From positions 1-17,351 of the forward strand of contig JAUSPT010000068.1 in assembly GCA_030652805.1 (NCBI GenBank): a DNA stretch of 17,351 nt. Direction: 5' to 3'. Below the pieces are notes generated by a model. It did no database searches. It was not told where the DNA came from and saw only the letters and a list, made by a program, of their open reading frames with translations. The translations under genes were made by a program, and so were the position numbers. The stretch comes from a bacterium (GTDB taxonomy: Bacteria; JAHJDO01). Shown piece after piece: positions 1-7,418 of this stretch. Position 1 is the first letter of the stretch; the number at the start of each line of letters is the position of its first letter.

Positions 1-7
1 CAAGGAG

Positions 8-25
8 TTATCCACATTATGCACA
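8..25 (+). promoter_or_regulatory. Two abutting DnaA-box matches
   Basis: TTATCCACA (8-16) is followed with no gap by TTATGCACA (17-25). Both match the DnaA-box consensus TTATNCACA exactly and point the same way. About 40 nt downstream, inside an AT-rich purine tract, lies CTACTACTA (68-76), which resembles the DnaA-trio motif of some bacterial origins. Neither dnaA nor dnaN is visible. The CTACTACTA part recurs at 9679-9687 without DnaA boxes, so it belongs to a dispersed repeat. The site could be an origin-related or DnaA-regulatory site, or simply part of a mobile-element end. Confidence 0.4.
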
Positions 26-39
26 GAATTAACAAAAAG

Positions 40-139
40 AAAAAGTTTGATCAAAAAGAAAAAATTACTACTACTAATCTTAACAAAATAGGACATTTCT
101 ACTTTGGTAAGAATAGGACATTTCTATTTTGGCTTGACA
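40..139 (+). repeat. Dispersed repeat, left copy; probable mobile-element end
   Basis: Positions 40-99 match 9651-9710 over 60 bases with one mismatch (A64 versus G9675), in the same orientation. Both copies then run into GGCTTGACA (131-139 here, 9716-9724 in the right copy). This copy also contains an internal tandem unit: a 21-bp sequence beginning AATAGGACATTTCTA occurs at 87-107 and 113-133 with one difference. Iterated short units near an end are typical of transposase-binding sites of insertion sequences. No transposase lies inside the window, so any parent element would extend to the left or be lost. Confidence 0.6.
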
Positions 140-155
140 AAGGGCATACTTTGCC

Positions 156-184
156 TTGACCTAGTCTGTTTTGTATGATATTTT
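156..184 (+). promoter_or_regulatory. Possible promoter for the mreB operon
   Basis: TTGACC (156-161) is separated by 17 nt from TATTTT (179-184), a moderate sigma-70-type match that would start transcription about 20-25 nt before the mreB start. A better -35 hexamer, TTGACA at 134-139, ends the upstream repeat but has no -10 at proper spacing. TATGAT at 174-179 looks like a -10 but lies only 12 nt from TTGACC. This is the only candidate for the nine-gene operon within the window. Confidence 0.35.
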
Positions 185-214
185 TAGACTATTAAAAACA
201 ATATGGAGGAAAGG

Positions 215-1261
215 ATGAATACAATTTTTCAGTCCATTTTTAATTTGTTTTCAAATGACATAGCAATAGATCTTGGAACGTCTACTACTCTTATATATGC
301 AAAGGGCAAAGGCATTGTTCTTTCTGAACCATCGGTTGTTGCTATAAGAGGAAATACAAGCAAGGTGCTGGCTGTTGGGAATGATGCAAAGAAAATGCTC
401 GGAAGAACGCCTGGAGATATTTCTGCAATAAGGCCTCTAAAGGATGGAGTCATTGCGGATTTTGAGGTAGTGGAGATAATGCTAAGACATTTTATAACAA
501 AAATCCATAATAGAAGAATGTTTATAAGTCCAAGAGTAATTGTTGCTATTCCATCAGGTATAACAGCCGTAGAAAGGAGGGCTGTGGAGGATTCAGCTAT
601 TCATGCGGGGGCAAAGGAGGTTTATTTGATTGAAGAACCAATGGCAGCAGCAGTAGGCGCTGGACTCCCTGTTCAGGATCCGGCTGCAAGTATGATTGTA
701 GATGTAGGAGGCGGAACTACAGAGATTGCCGTTATATCTCTTGTCGGCAGTGTTTACGGACGAACAATCCGTGTCGCCGGCGATGAAATGGATGTAGGTA
801 TTATAGAGCATATCAAAAAAGCGTACAATGTTCTTATTGGTGAACGTACGGCAGAGGATATAAAAATAAAAATAGGCTCAGCATTTCCAGCAGACAAAGA
901 GGAAAAAATGCAGGTTAAAGGAAGAGATTTGGTTGCAGGATTACCAAAGACTGTATCAGTGTCATCTGAGGAGATAAGAGAAGCCCTGAGTGAGCCTGTG
1001 TCTGCAATTGTTGAGGCTGTTAAAGCAACTCTTGACAAAACGCCACCTGAGTTATCAGCAGATCTGGTTGACAGAGGAATAATATTAGCAGGAGGAGGGG
1101 CGCTTCTTAAGGGACTGGATAAATTACTCATTAAAGAAACGGGTCTTCCTACCAATATAGCAGAAGATCCTATAACTGCTGTGGTGAGAGGTGCTGGCAA
1201 GGTACTGGAAGAGTTGGATTTTTATAAGGATGCTTTGATACGTTCTGAATACAGGACGTAA
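215..1261 (+). CDS. mreB: Rod shape-determining protein MreB (bacterial actin)
   Basis: MreB is the actin-like ATPase that polymerises under the membrane and guides lateral cell-wall synthesis. The actin-fold signatures appear in order: IDLGTSTT near the N-terminus (phosphate 1), PSGITAVERRA, LIEEPMAAA, VDVGGGTTE (phosphate 2), RVAGDEMD, and LAGGGALLKG near the C-terminus (adenosine loop). I chose ATG 215 because GGAGG (205-209) sits 5 nt upstream of it. An in-frame ATG at 203 overlaps that Shine-Dalgarno site and has none of its own. This gives 348 residues, the usual MreB length. The stop codon shares one base with the mreC start (TAATG), which implies translational coupling. It is the first gene of the mre operon. 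Confidence 0.97.
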   Translation: MNTIFQSIFNLFSNDIAIDLGTSTTLIYAKGKGIVLSEPSVVAIRGNTSKVLAVGNDAKKMLGRTPGDISAIRPLKDGVIADFEVVEIMLRHFITKIHNRRMFISPRVIVAIPSGITAVERRAVEDSAIHAGAKEVYLIEEPMAAAVGAGLPVQDPAASMIVDVGGGTTEIAVISLVGSVYGRTIRVAGDEMDVGIIEHIKKAYNVLIGERTAEDIKIKIGSAFPADKEEKMQVKGRDLVAGLPKTVSVSSEEIREALSEPVSAIVEAVKATLDKTPPELSADLVDRGIILAGGGALLKGLDKLLIKETGLPTNIAEDPITAVVRGAGKVLEELDFYKDALIRSEYRT

Positions 1262-2046
1262 TGAAGCGTGTTCTAGTTCCTGTTATTATTTTAAGCGTCT
1301 GCACTATTATACTCACCATCAGTCATAATTATTCACAAGATAATGTAAGATCAGTATTTTTAAATCTCTTATATCCATTTCAGAAATTAACGAGCTCTGC
1401 ATACAAATCTGGTGTGAATCTTAAAAAAGCTATTCTCTCTGTAAGGGAAATGTGTTCTAGGGAGGATGCCCTAGAAAAGGAGATTGAAAGCTTATCAATA
1501 GAGATAAGCTTGTTGAGATCTTTACGTAGGGAGAATAAGAAATTAAGAGAACTTTTAGAGATCAAGAATAAATATAATTATCAGATTATTTTTGCAGAGA
1601 TTATTGCAGGAGATATAACAGGTTTGTATGATTCAGTAATAATTGACAAAGGGAAAAAGGATAATATTGAGAAGAATATGCCAGTTATGACAGCACAGGG
1701 CATTGTAGGAATAACACAGGACGTAGGAGCATACTCAACCAGGGTTATAACTATTCTAAATCCAAATTGCAAAGCAGGTGTATCTGTTGGTAAAAATTCC
1801 GTAAGAGGAGTCATGCAAGGTAAAGGCGATTACTGCATTATAAAATATATATCTGTAGAAGAAAATATAGAAGTAGGAAACAGTGTATATACTTCTGAAG
1901 GAGGAGGGATATATCCTGAAGGAATAAAAGTTGGCAGAGTCTTCAGAATAGATAAAAACCTGCATGATATTTTTCAGGTTGTATACGTTCTTCCTTGTGT
2001 AAATATTCGAACACTTGACAAGGTTGCAGTAATTAAAGACAAATAA
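1261..2046 (+). CDS. mreC: Rod shape-determining protein MreC
   Basis: MreC is the membrane-anchored periplasmic scaffold that links MreB and MreD to PBP2 in the elongasome. The 261-residue protein has one N-terminal membrane segment (about residues 4-21), then a charged heptad-rich region likely to form a coiled coil (about 58-103, rich in E, L and K). The C-terminal domain has family-type stretches such as GLYDSVIIDKG and GIVGITQDVG. It fits exactly between mreB and mreD, sharing one base with each (TAATG at both junctions). Those junctions stand in for clear Shine-Dalgarno sites. Length and architecture are normal for the family. Confidence 0.95.
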   Translation: MKRVLVPVIILSVCTIILTISHNYSQDNVRSVFLNLLYPFQKLTSSAYKSGVNLKKAILSVREMCSREDALEKEIESLSIEISLLRSLRRENKKLRELLEIKNKYNYQIIFAEIIAGDITGLYDSVIIDKGKKDNIEKNMPVMTAQGIVGITQDVGAYSTRVITILNPNCKAGVSVGKNSVRGVMQGKGDYCIIKYISVEENIEVGNSVYTSEGGGIYPEGIKVGRVFRIDKNLHDIFQVVYVLPCVNIRTLDKVAVIKDK

Positions 2047-2573
2047 TGAAATTCCTTATCTGGCTATTTCTGAGCCTATTTTTAATCATTTTCCAAACAT
2101 CGGTTTTTGACAAACTGAAGATTTTTGGCGCAAAACCGGATTTATTGTTAATTCTAGTCGTTTACGCCAATTTAGATAAAAAGATATATAAGGGATTAGC
2201 AGTTGCATTAATTGGCGGTATTTTTGCAGATGGATTTTCAGGCACTATTTTTGGGATACAGCTTATTTGTAAACAAGTTGATGCATTCGTTACCCAATTC
2301 TTATCAAGAAGATTATTTGTTAATGAGAAATTTGTAAAAATTTTAATAATAGCAATAGTTAGTCTTGCGGATAGGGTAGTGTTATATTCAACATCCGTCT
2401 TACTAAATCAAAATATGAATACATTGTTATACTTGGCAAGAAATACAGTGGTTATTATTCTATGCAACGTAATAGTCAGCCTTATTCTTTTCAGATTCTT
2501 CGATTACGTCTTCATATTGGGAGATAAAATCTATAAAACATGTTACATGATAAAAAAGAGACTGCGAATATAA
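2046..2573 (+). CDS. mreD: Rod shape-determining protein MreD
   Basis: MreD is the small polytopic membrane member of the elongasome. The 175-residue protein is almost entirely hydrophobic, with about five or six membrane segments. It contains GAKPDLLLILVVYANL and the glycine-rich stretch GGIFADGFSGTIFG, both of which resemble the MreD family. Sequence is weakly conserved in MreD, so the call rests mainly on this pattern and on the position between mreC and the PBP2 gene. The start is coupled to the mreC stop (TAATG). The last 34 nt overlap the PBP2 gene in another frame. Confidence 0.9.
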   Translation: MKFLIWLFLSLFLIIFQTSVFDKLKIFGAKPDLLLILVVYANLDKKIYKGLAVALIGGIFADGFSGTIFGIQLICKQVDAFVTQFLSRRLFVNEKFVKILIIAIVSLADRVVLYSTSVLLNQNMNTLLYLARNTVVIILCNVIVSLILFRFFDYVFILGDKIYKTCYMIKKRLRI

Positions 2574-4309
2574 AGAAAAGAATAAAGAAGGTTGCTTGGA
2601 TATTACTGGCATGTTTTTTGGTCATTATCTTTCGCCTATGGTATTTGCAGCTCATAAGAGGGAACCAGTTCAGGAATAGAGCAAAATCCAACAGGATACG
2701 CCTAGTTCATCTTAACGCTCCGAGAGGTTGTATATACGATAGAGATGAAAATCTCCTTGTTAAAAATGTCAGTTCTTTTAATGTGTTAGCAGTCCCAAAT
2801 GAAATAAAAGACATAGGCTCAACAGTTAAATTACTCTCCGAGATTCTTGGCTTAGAACAAACTTTTATAATGAGGAAACTCTACGATTTAAACTCTAAGG
2901 AGTACTCTGGTATCGAACTTGCATCAAATATTAGTTTGGAGAAAGTAGTATTGATTGAAGAGAGAAGTTCTCTTCTTCCAGGGATATTTATTCAGATAGA
3001 GCCTCGGAGAAAATATATATTAGGGGAAAATGCAGCACATATAACAGGACATGTTAAACAAGTTAGAAAAGGGGAGATTGAAAAGACACGGTATCATATA
3101 TTTCAATACAACGAATTTAAGGGAGAAGGAGGAGTTGAGGAAGCCTTTGATAATTTACTGAAGGGATCTGACGGAGCAAAACAGATTGAGGTTAATTCCA
3201 GAGGAGAACAAGTAGCAGTACTTATGGAGAAAAAACCGGAAAGAGGCAGCGATGTTATTCTTACAATTGATAAGCATATGCAGGAATTTGTAAGCAAATT
3301 ATTAGAGGACAAGGCAGGTGCAATAATTGTTATGAATCCTCAAAATGGAGATATACTCGCAATGGCAAGCAGTCCTTCTTATGACCCTGAGATTTTCAAT
3401 ACACCTGTTCTGCAAACAGATTTAGACGTTTTAGCCAAAAAGGATGCGCCTTTACTTAATAGAGCTATTTCTGCTTTATATGCTCCCGGTTCAATATTTA
3501 AGATACTTATAGCTGCTGCAGGCTTGAAACATCATGTTGTAACTTGCCCTCAAGAACTGGAGTGTAAAGGACACTTGAAAATCGGGGAAGGGATATTCTA
3601 TTGCTGGAACAGAGCAGGCCATGGATATATGAATATGTATAATGCTATAAAAGATTCATGTGATGTTTATTTCTATAGACTAGGACTGTTATTGGGGGTT
3701 AATAGGATTGCAGATTTTGCGGATAAATGCGGATTTGGCAAACTTACAGGCATAAAGCTTTCCGGAGAAAAAGCTGGGCTTATACCAGATAAAAGCTGGA
3801 GAAAAAAAAGGGCTTGGTATTCTGGAGATACAGCGCTCTTATCAATAGGACAGTCCTATCTTTTAGTAACTCCGCTTCAACTGGTGAATTTAATTAGCGC
3901 AGTAGCAAATGGGGGAACCATGTACAAACCCAGAATCCTTTTGCAGACACAGCCTGAGCAGATAGGCAAGCTGCCGTTCAGCAGGAAGATAATAAAAGAG
4001 ATTAAAAAGGCTCTTTGCGAGGTTGTAAGTGATAAGGGAACCGGTAAATTTGCACAGGTTAAGGGGCTGGAAATTGCAGGAAAAACAAGCACAGTGCAGG
4101 TAGTAAAAATGAAACATATTACTAAATACAGAGATATTCCGTATAAATTCAGAGATCACGCTATGTTTGTTGCTTTTGCTCCTGCAAAAAATCCACAGAT
4201 TGCTCTCGTAGTAGTTGTCGAACATGGTGGAGAAGGGGGAAGAGTAGCTGCGCCTATTGCAAAACAAATATTTAAATGGTATATGAAAAACAGAAGTGAT
4301 AAATCATAA
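2540..4309 (+). CDS. mrdA: Penicillin-binding protein 2 (peptidoglycan transpeptidase)
   Basis: PBP2 is the class B transpeptidase that cross-links peptidoglycan during elongation. The 589 residues comprise a short cytoplasmic end, one membrane anchor (about 18-36), a dimerisation domain starting with the family motif PRGCIYDRD, and a C-terminal transpeptidase domain. The catalytic SxxK is S318-I-F-K321. The second motif is S373-C-D375, the SxD form usual in PBP2. The third motif reads K515-T-S517 where the family normally has K-T/S-G, an unusual change discussed in the findings. ATG 2540 lies inside mreD and has only a distant GGGAGA upstream, so coupling to mreD translation is likely. rodA, the usual partner, does not follow. 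Confidence 0.95.
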   Translation: MLHDKKETANIKKRIKKVAWILLACFLVIIFRLWYLQLIRGNQFRNRAKSNRIRLVHLNAPRGCIYDRDENLLVKNVSSFNVLAVPNEIKDIGSTVKLLSEILGLEQTFIMRKLYDLNSKEYSGIELASNISLEKVVLIEERSSLLPGIFIQIEPRRKYILGENAAHITGHVKQVRKGEIEKTRYHIFQYNEFKGEGGVEEAFDNLLKGSDGAKQIEVNSRGEQVAVLMEKKPERGSDVILTIDKHMQEFVSKLLEDKAGAIIVMNPQNGDILAMASSPSYDPEIFNTPVLQTDLDVLAKKDAPLLNRAISALYAPGSIFKILIAAAGLKHHVVTCPQELECKGHLKIGEGIFYCWNRAGHGYMNMYNAIKDSCDVYFYRLGLLLGVNRIADFADKCGFGKLTGIKLSGEKAGLIPDKSWRKKRAWYSGDTALLSIGQSYLLVTPLQLVNLISAVANGGTMYKPRILLQTQPEQIGKLPFSRKIIKEIKKALCEVVSDKGTGKFAQVKGLEIAGKTSTVQVVKMKHITKYRDIPYKFRDHAMFVAFAPAKNPQIALVVVVEHGGEGGRVAAPIAKQIFKWYMKNRSDKS

Positions 4310-4320
4310 GGAGAAAGGTT

Positions 4321-5115
4321 ATGTCAATAAATTTTGAATCCATGGACAAAACAGCAGAAGGGAAGACAAAGATAATTTATAGAAATGCTGGGGATGAGAA
4401 AACAGTTTATATGGTCTTCAAGGATGATATTACAGCAGGTGATGGGGTAAAACATGATGTGATTTCGGGCAAGGCTCTGATTGACTGGAAAACTAATAGA
4501 GATACATTTGAACTTCTTAATAGGAAAGGAGTTAGGACTCATTATATCTCAAGTCCTGAAGAAAAAGTCGCGCTTGTAAGAAAACTTGACAGAAAGATTA
4601 ACCTTGAAGTTGTGTCAAGAAGAGTTGCTTCAGGCTCTATTCTGAAATGGAGCAATACTATTGAGGGACAGAGATACGATCCTGTAATTACACAATTTCA
4701 CTATAAGGATGATCCGTTACATGATCCTATGCTGGATAATGCCTATATTGCCTACATCATAAAGGCAAAGAGTGGTTTTGAATACGCTGCGATGAAAAAA
4801 ATTAATGAACAGGCTTTCGGATATCTTGAGGCAACTTTCGCACATTTTGATGTTCAATTAATAGATATTAAGCTAGAATATGGTATTATTGATGGAGAAG
4901 TATATCTCATAGATGAGATTTCAGGAGGCTCATTTCGGCTGTGGCCCTACGCACACAAAAACCCTAATCTTAATCAAGACAATGTATTGGGAGAACTTAA
5001 TCCAGAAGCTCGGCTTGATAAGGATACATACAGAATGGGGCAAAGCACAGACAAGGTTAAAGATAAATTTGCAGAAATAGCCGATATAACTGCAGGTTTT
5101 AAGAATATAGAATAG
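4321..5115 (+). CDS. purC: Phosphoribosylaminoimidazole-succinocarboxamide synthase (SAICAR synthetase)
   Basis: PurC joins aspartate to CAIR using ATP in de novo purine synthesis, in the cytoplasm. Family motifs are clear: EGKTKIIY near residue 13, FKDDITAGDG, RRVASGS and IDEIS. A strong Shine-Dalgarno (AAGGAGAAAGG) precedes ATG 4321. The C-terminal third departs from the usual bacterial form: the stretch normally reading DEISPDxxRLWD is DEISGGSFRLWP, followed by an extra segment (PYAHKNPNLNQDN and onward) before LDKDTYR. At 264 residues it is longer than the common forms of about 240. It lies 11 nt after the PBP2 gene and is the only clear purine gene here, so it appears transcriptionally attached to the cell-wall operon. 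Confidence 0.93.
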   Translation: MSINFESMDKTAEGKTKIIYRNAGDEKTVYMVFKDDITAGDGVKHDVISGKALIDWKTNRDTFELLNRKGVRTHYISSPEEKVALVRKLDRKINLEVVSRRVASGSILKWSNTIEGQRYDPVITQFHYKDDPLHDPMLDNAYIAYIIKAKSGFEYAAMKKINEQAFGYLEATFAHFDVQLIDIKLEYGIIDGEVYLIDEISGGSFRLWPYAHKNPNLNQDNVLGELNPEARLDKDTYRMGQSTDKVKDKFAEIADITAGFKNIE

Positions 5116-5150
5116 CAAATTCGCTCCCATATCTATTTGCCAAATCAATT

Positions 5151-6317
5151 ATGGACAGAGTATTAATTACAGACGGTCACTGGAGAAAGACACTTGCTGC
5201 AACCAGGGCGCTTGGAGAGAAAGGTATAGCAGTAACTGTTGGGGAAACTAGCATATTTGCCACTTCTTTATTCTCGAAATATTGTGCAAGAAGACTTGTT
5301 TATCCATCTCCTAAAAGAAATCCTGATGAATTTATAACTGCAATTATTGCAGAATTAACCAGGTTCAAATACAAGGCTATCCTTCCAATGGAAGAAACAA
5401 CAATGCTTGTTCTCTCTCAGCATAAGGAGAAAATAGAAAAATATACAAATTTACCTATTCTGAATTATGCGATGCTCAATCTTGCCAGAAATAAGGCAAG
5501 AGTTATAAAGCATGCTCAGTCTATTGGGATTCCATGTCCAAAAACATATTTTATAGAGAACATTAAAGAAGTTGAACAGATATCAAATAGCCTGCCATAT
5601 CCAGTAATAATAAAGCCTCAAATCAGTTCAGGATCTTTTGGCATCAGGAAGGTTGATTCAAAAGAAAACCTCATGACTAATTATCTTCAAATACACAGCA
5701 AGTTTCCTTATCCTATAATTCAGGAGTACATACCTGATGGAGGAGCATTCGGAGTTTCTTTGCTGTTTAACAGGAGAAGTCAACTGCGTGCAATATTCAC
5801 TCATAAAAGATTACGAGAATATCCTGTAAAAGGTGGGCCAAGCACCTTGCGCAAAGGAATAAGAAGATATGACATAGAGAATTTAGCGCTAGAACTTATG
5901 AAATCACTTTTGTGGTATGGTGTAGCTATGGTTGAATTCAGAATTGACAAGCGGGATGATATCCCCAAATTAATGGAAATTAATCCGAGATTCTGGGGAT
6001 CCTTACAACTTGCAATTTCTTCTGGTGTTAATTTCCCATATCTTTTATATGAGATAGCATGTAAGGGAGATACAGAAGGAGTTTTTGAATATAAGACAGG
6101 TATAAAGTGCAGATGGCTGTTATTCGGAGATGTATTGCATTTTTTGTCCAACCAGAAAAGATTCTCATTGGATCCAGGATTTTTTAAGTTCTTTGATAAG
6201 AACACGTCATATGATATATGCTCAACTGCGGACATTAAGCCAATATTTGGAAGGATATTATCAGGAATAACAATTTTATACGATCCAGACATGAGAAAGT
6301 TCCTGAAGAAAAGGTAA
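5151..6317 (+). CDS. ATP-grasp domain protein, carboxylate-amine ligase-like
   Basis: ATP-grasp enzymes activate a carboxylate as an acyl phosphate and couple it to a nucleophile. The 388 residues show an N-terminal Rossmann-like domain (VLITDGHWRKTLAATRAL), a lid strand with the ATP lysine (PVIIKPQISSGSFG), IIQEYIPDGGAFG, the loop KGGPSTLRKG, and the metal-binding motif M275-E-I-N278 followed by PRFWGS. This matches the predicted ATP-grasp family related to COG3919; the substrate is unknown. No Shine-Dalgarno is visible before ATG 5151. A 6-bp inverted repeat (GCAAAT 5115-5120, ATTTGC 5135-5140) lies in the short gap after purC. The neighbours (purC and a sugar-epimerase-like gene) do not settle its role. 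Confidence 0.85.
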   Translation: MDRVLITDGHWRKTLAATRALGEKGIAVTVGETSIFATSLFSKYCARRLVYPSPKRNPDEFITAIIAELTRFKYKAILPMEETTMLVLSQHKEKIEKYTNLPILNYAMLNLARNKARVIKHAQSIGIPCPKTYFIENIKEVEQISNSLPYPVIIKPQISSGSFGIRKVDSKENLMTNYLQIHSKFPYPIIQEYIPDGGAFGVSLLFNRRSQLRAIFTHKRLREYPVKGGPSTLRKGIRRYDIENLALELMKSLLWYGVAMVEFRIDKRDDIPKLMEINPRFWGSLQLAISSGVNFPYLLYEIACKGDTEGVFEYKTGIKCRWLLFGDVLHFLSNQKRFSLDPGFFKFFDKNTSYDICSTADIKPIFGRILSGITILYDPDMRKFLKKR

Positions 6318-6341
6318 CTAATAAAATCATAGGGGGTAAAA

Positions 6342-7418
6342 ATGGCTATCTTATACGGTAAAAGGATAGGTAAGGAAACATTGCTAAAAAAAGTTGGAAG
6401 CATTTCGCAAGTTGCTGGCATAAAAAGATATACGCTTTTAGAGGGAAGAGGAAAGGGTGTTGAAGCCGCTGATGTTAAAACAGGTTCGGGTTTTTCTTTT
6501 ACGGTTCTTCCATCCAGGGGTATGGATATCTCTTTTGCGCAGTATAATGGTAAGTCCTTGTGCTGGAGATCGCAGACAGGTGATGTGGCGCCAAGTTATT
6601 ATGAGCCAGAAGAACTTGAATGGTTAAGAAGCTTTTATGGAGGATTGCTCCTCACATGCGGACTGACTCAGGCAGGTATGCCATGTATAGATAATGAAGA
6701 AAAACTGGGACTGCATGGAAGGATATCAAACATACCAGCTACTGATGTTTCCATTCAGTCCGAATGGAAAGATGATGATTATATCATGAAGATAAAAGGG
6801 AAAATTATCCAGGCTAAGGTTTTTGGCGAAAATATCTGTTTAACCAGAGAAATCACAGCAAGACTGGGTGAAAGCAGGCTGTTTGTTTACGATGTAGTAG
6901 AGAATTTAGGATTTGAGGATGTCCCTCATATGATACTGTACCACATTAACGGAGGCTACCCAGCAGTTGATGAAGGCTCAAGTTTAATTGCTCAAGTAAA
7001 TAGTGTCTCTCCGAGGGACGATGAAGCAAAGATAGAACAGGAAAAATATAATCAGTTCAGTAGACCAATACATGGGTTCAAGGAACGAGTATATTATCTT
7101 GATATGGCTGAGGATAAGGATGGATTTGTAACAGCAGCGCTTGTAAATAAAACATATGATAATGGAGAAGGATTCGGTTTCTACATTAGATATCTCAAGA
7201 AAGAGCTTCCGCGATTTATTGAGTGGAAAATGAATGGCGAAGGAACATATGTGGTAGGCATAGAGCCTGCAAATTGCATGGTGGGAGGCAGAGCAAAAGA
7301 GAGAGAAGCTAAAACACTCCAGTTTATGAAGCCCGGAGAGAAAAGAGAATATCATTTGGAAATAGGTGTCCTCTCAGGTAAGGAAAGCATAGAGAAATAT
7401 GAAGAACAAATGCGCTGA
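6342..7418 (+). CDS. DUF4432 family protein, aldose 1-epimerase-like
   Basis: This protein resembles the DUF4432 branch of the galactose-mutarotase superfamily, whose beta-sandwich members bind sugars. Family-like motifs are PSRGMDIS near residue 53, L124-H-G-R127, a second conserved histidine in YHINGGYPAVDEGS (H201), and a late acid in E308-PAN. In mutarotases two histidines and a glutamate do the catalysis, and the three residues here could be the counterparts; that mapping is inference. At 358 residues the length is typical. A good Shine-Dalgarno (AGGGGG) precedes ATG 6342. Its last 20 nt overlap the PHP gene. The actual sugar substrate cannot be read from sequence. Confidence 0.85.
   Translation: MAILYGKRIGKETLLKKVGSISQVAGIKRYTLLEGRGKGVEAADVKTGSGFSFTVLPSRGMDISFAQYNGKSLCWRSQTGDVAPSYYEPEELEWLRSFYGGLLLTCGLTQAGMPCIDNEEKLGLHGRISNIPATDVSIQSEWKDDDYIMKIKGKIIQAKVFGENICLTREITARLGESRLFVYDVVENLGFEDVPHMILYHINGGYPAVDEGSSLIAQVNSVSPRDDEAKIEQEKYNQFSRPIHGFKERVYYLDMAEDKDGFVTAALVNKTYDNGEGFGFYIRYLKKELPRFIEWKMNGEGTYVVGIEPANCMVGGRAKEREAKTLQFMKPGEKREYHLEIGVLSGKESIEKYEEQMR

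Noticed and set aside
40-139. CRISPR-like repeat
   Set aside because: Only two 21-bp units separated by 5 nt, no regular spacers and no cas genes.
174-179. TATGAT as the -10 of the mreB promoter
   Set aside because: The nearest -35 candidate (TTGACC at 156-161) is only 12 nt away and the better TTGACA is 34 nt away, so the spacing does not fit.
203-214. Upstream ATG 203 as the mreB start
   Set aside because: It overlaps the GGAGG that serves ATG 215 and has no site of its own.
754-1200. 148-codon minus-strand frame opposite mreB
   Set aside because: MreB is unambiguous on the + strand; the antisense frame has low-complexity Ser/Thr/Pro composition.
5801-6421. 206-codon minus-strand frame
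   Set aside because: It lies opposite the ATP-grasp gene, whose motifs are clear on the + strand, and extends into the DUF4432 gene. No protein family is apparent.
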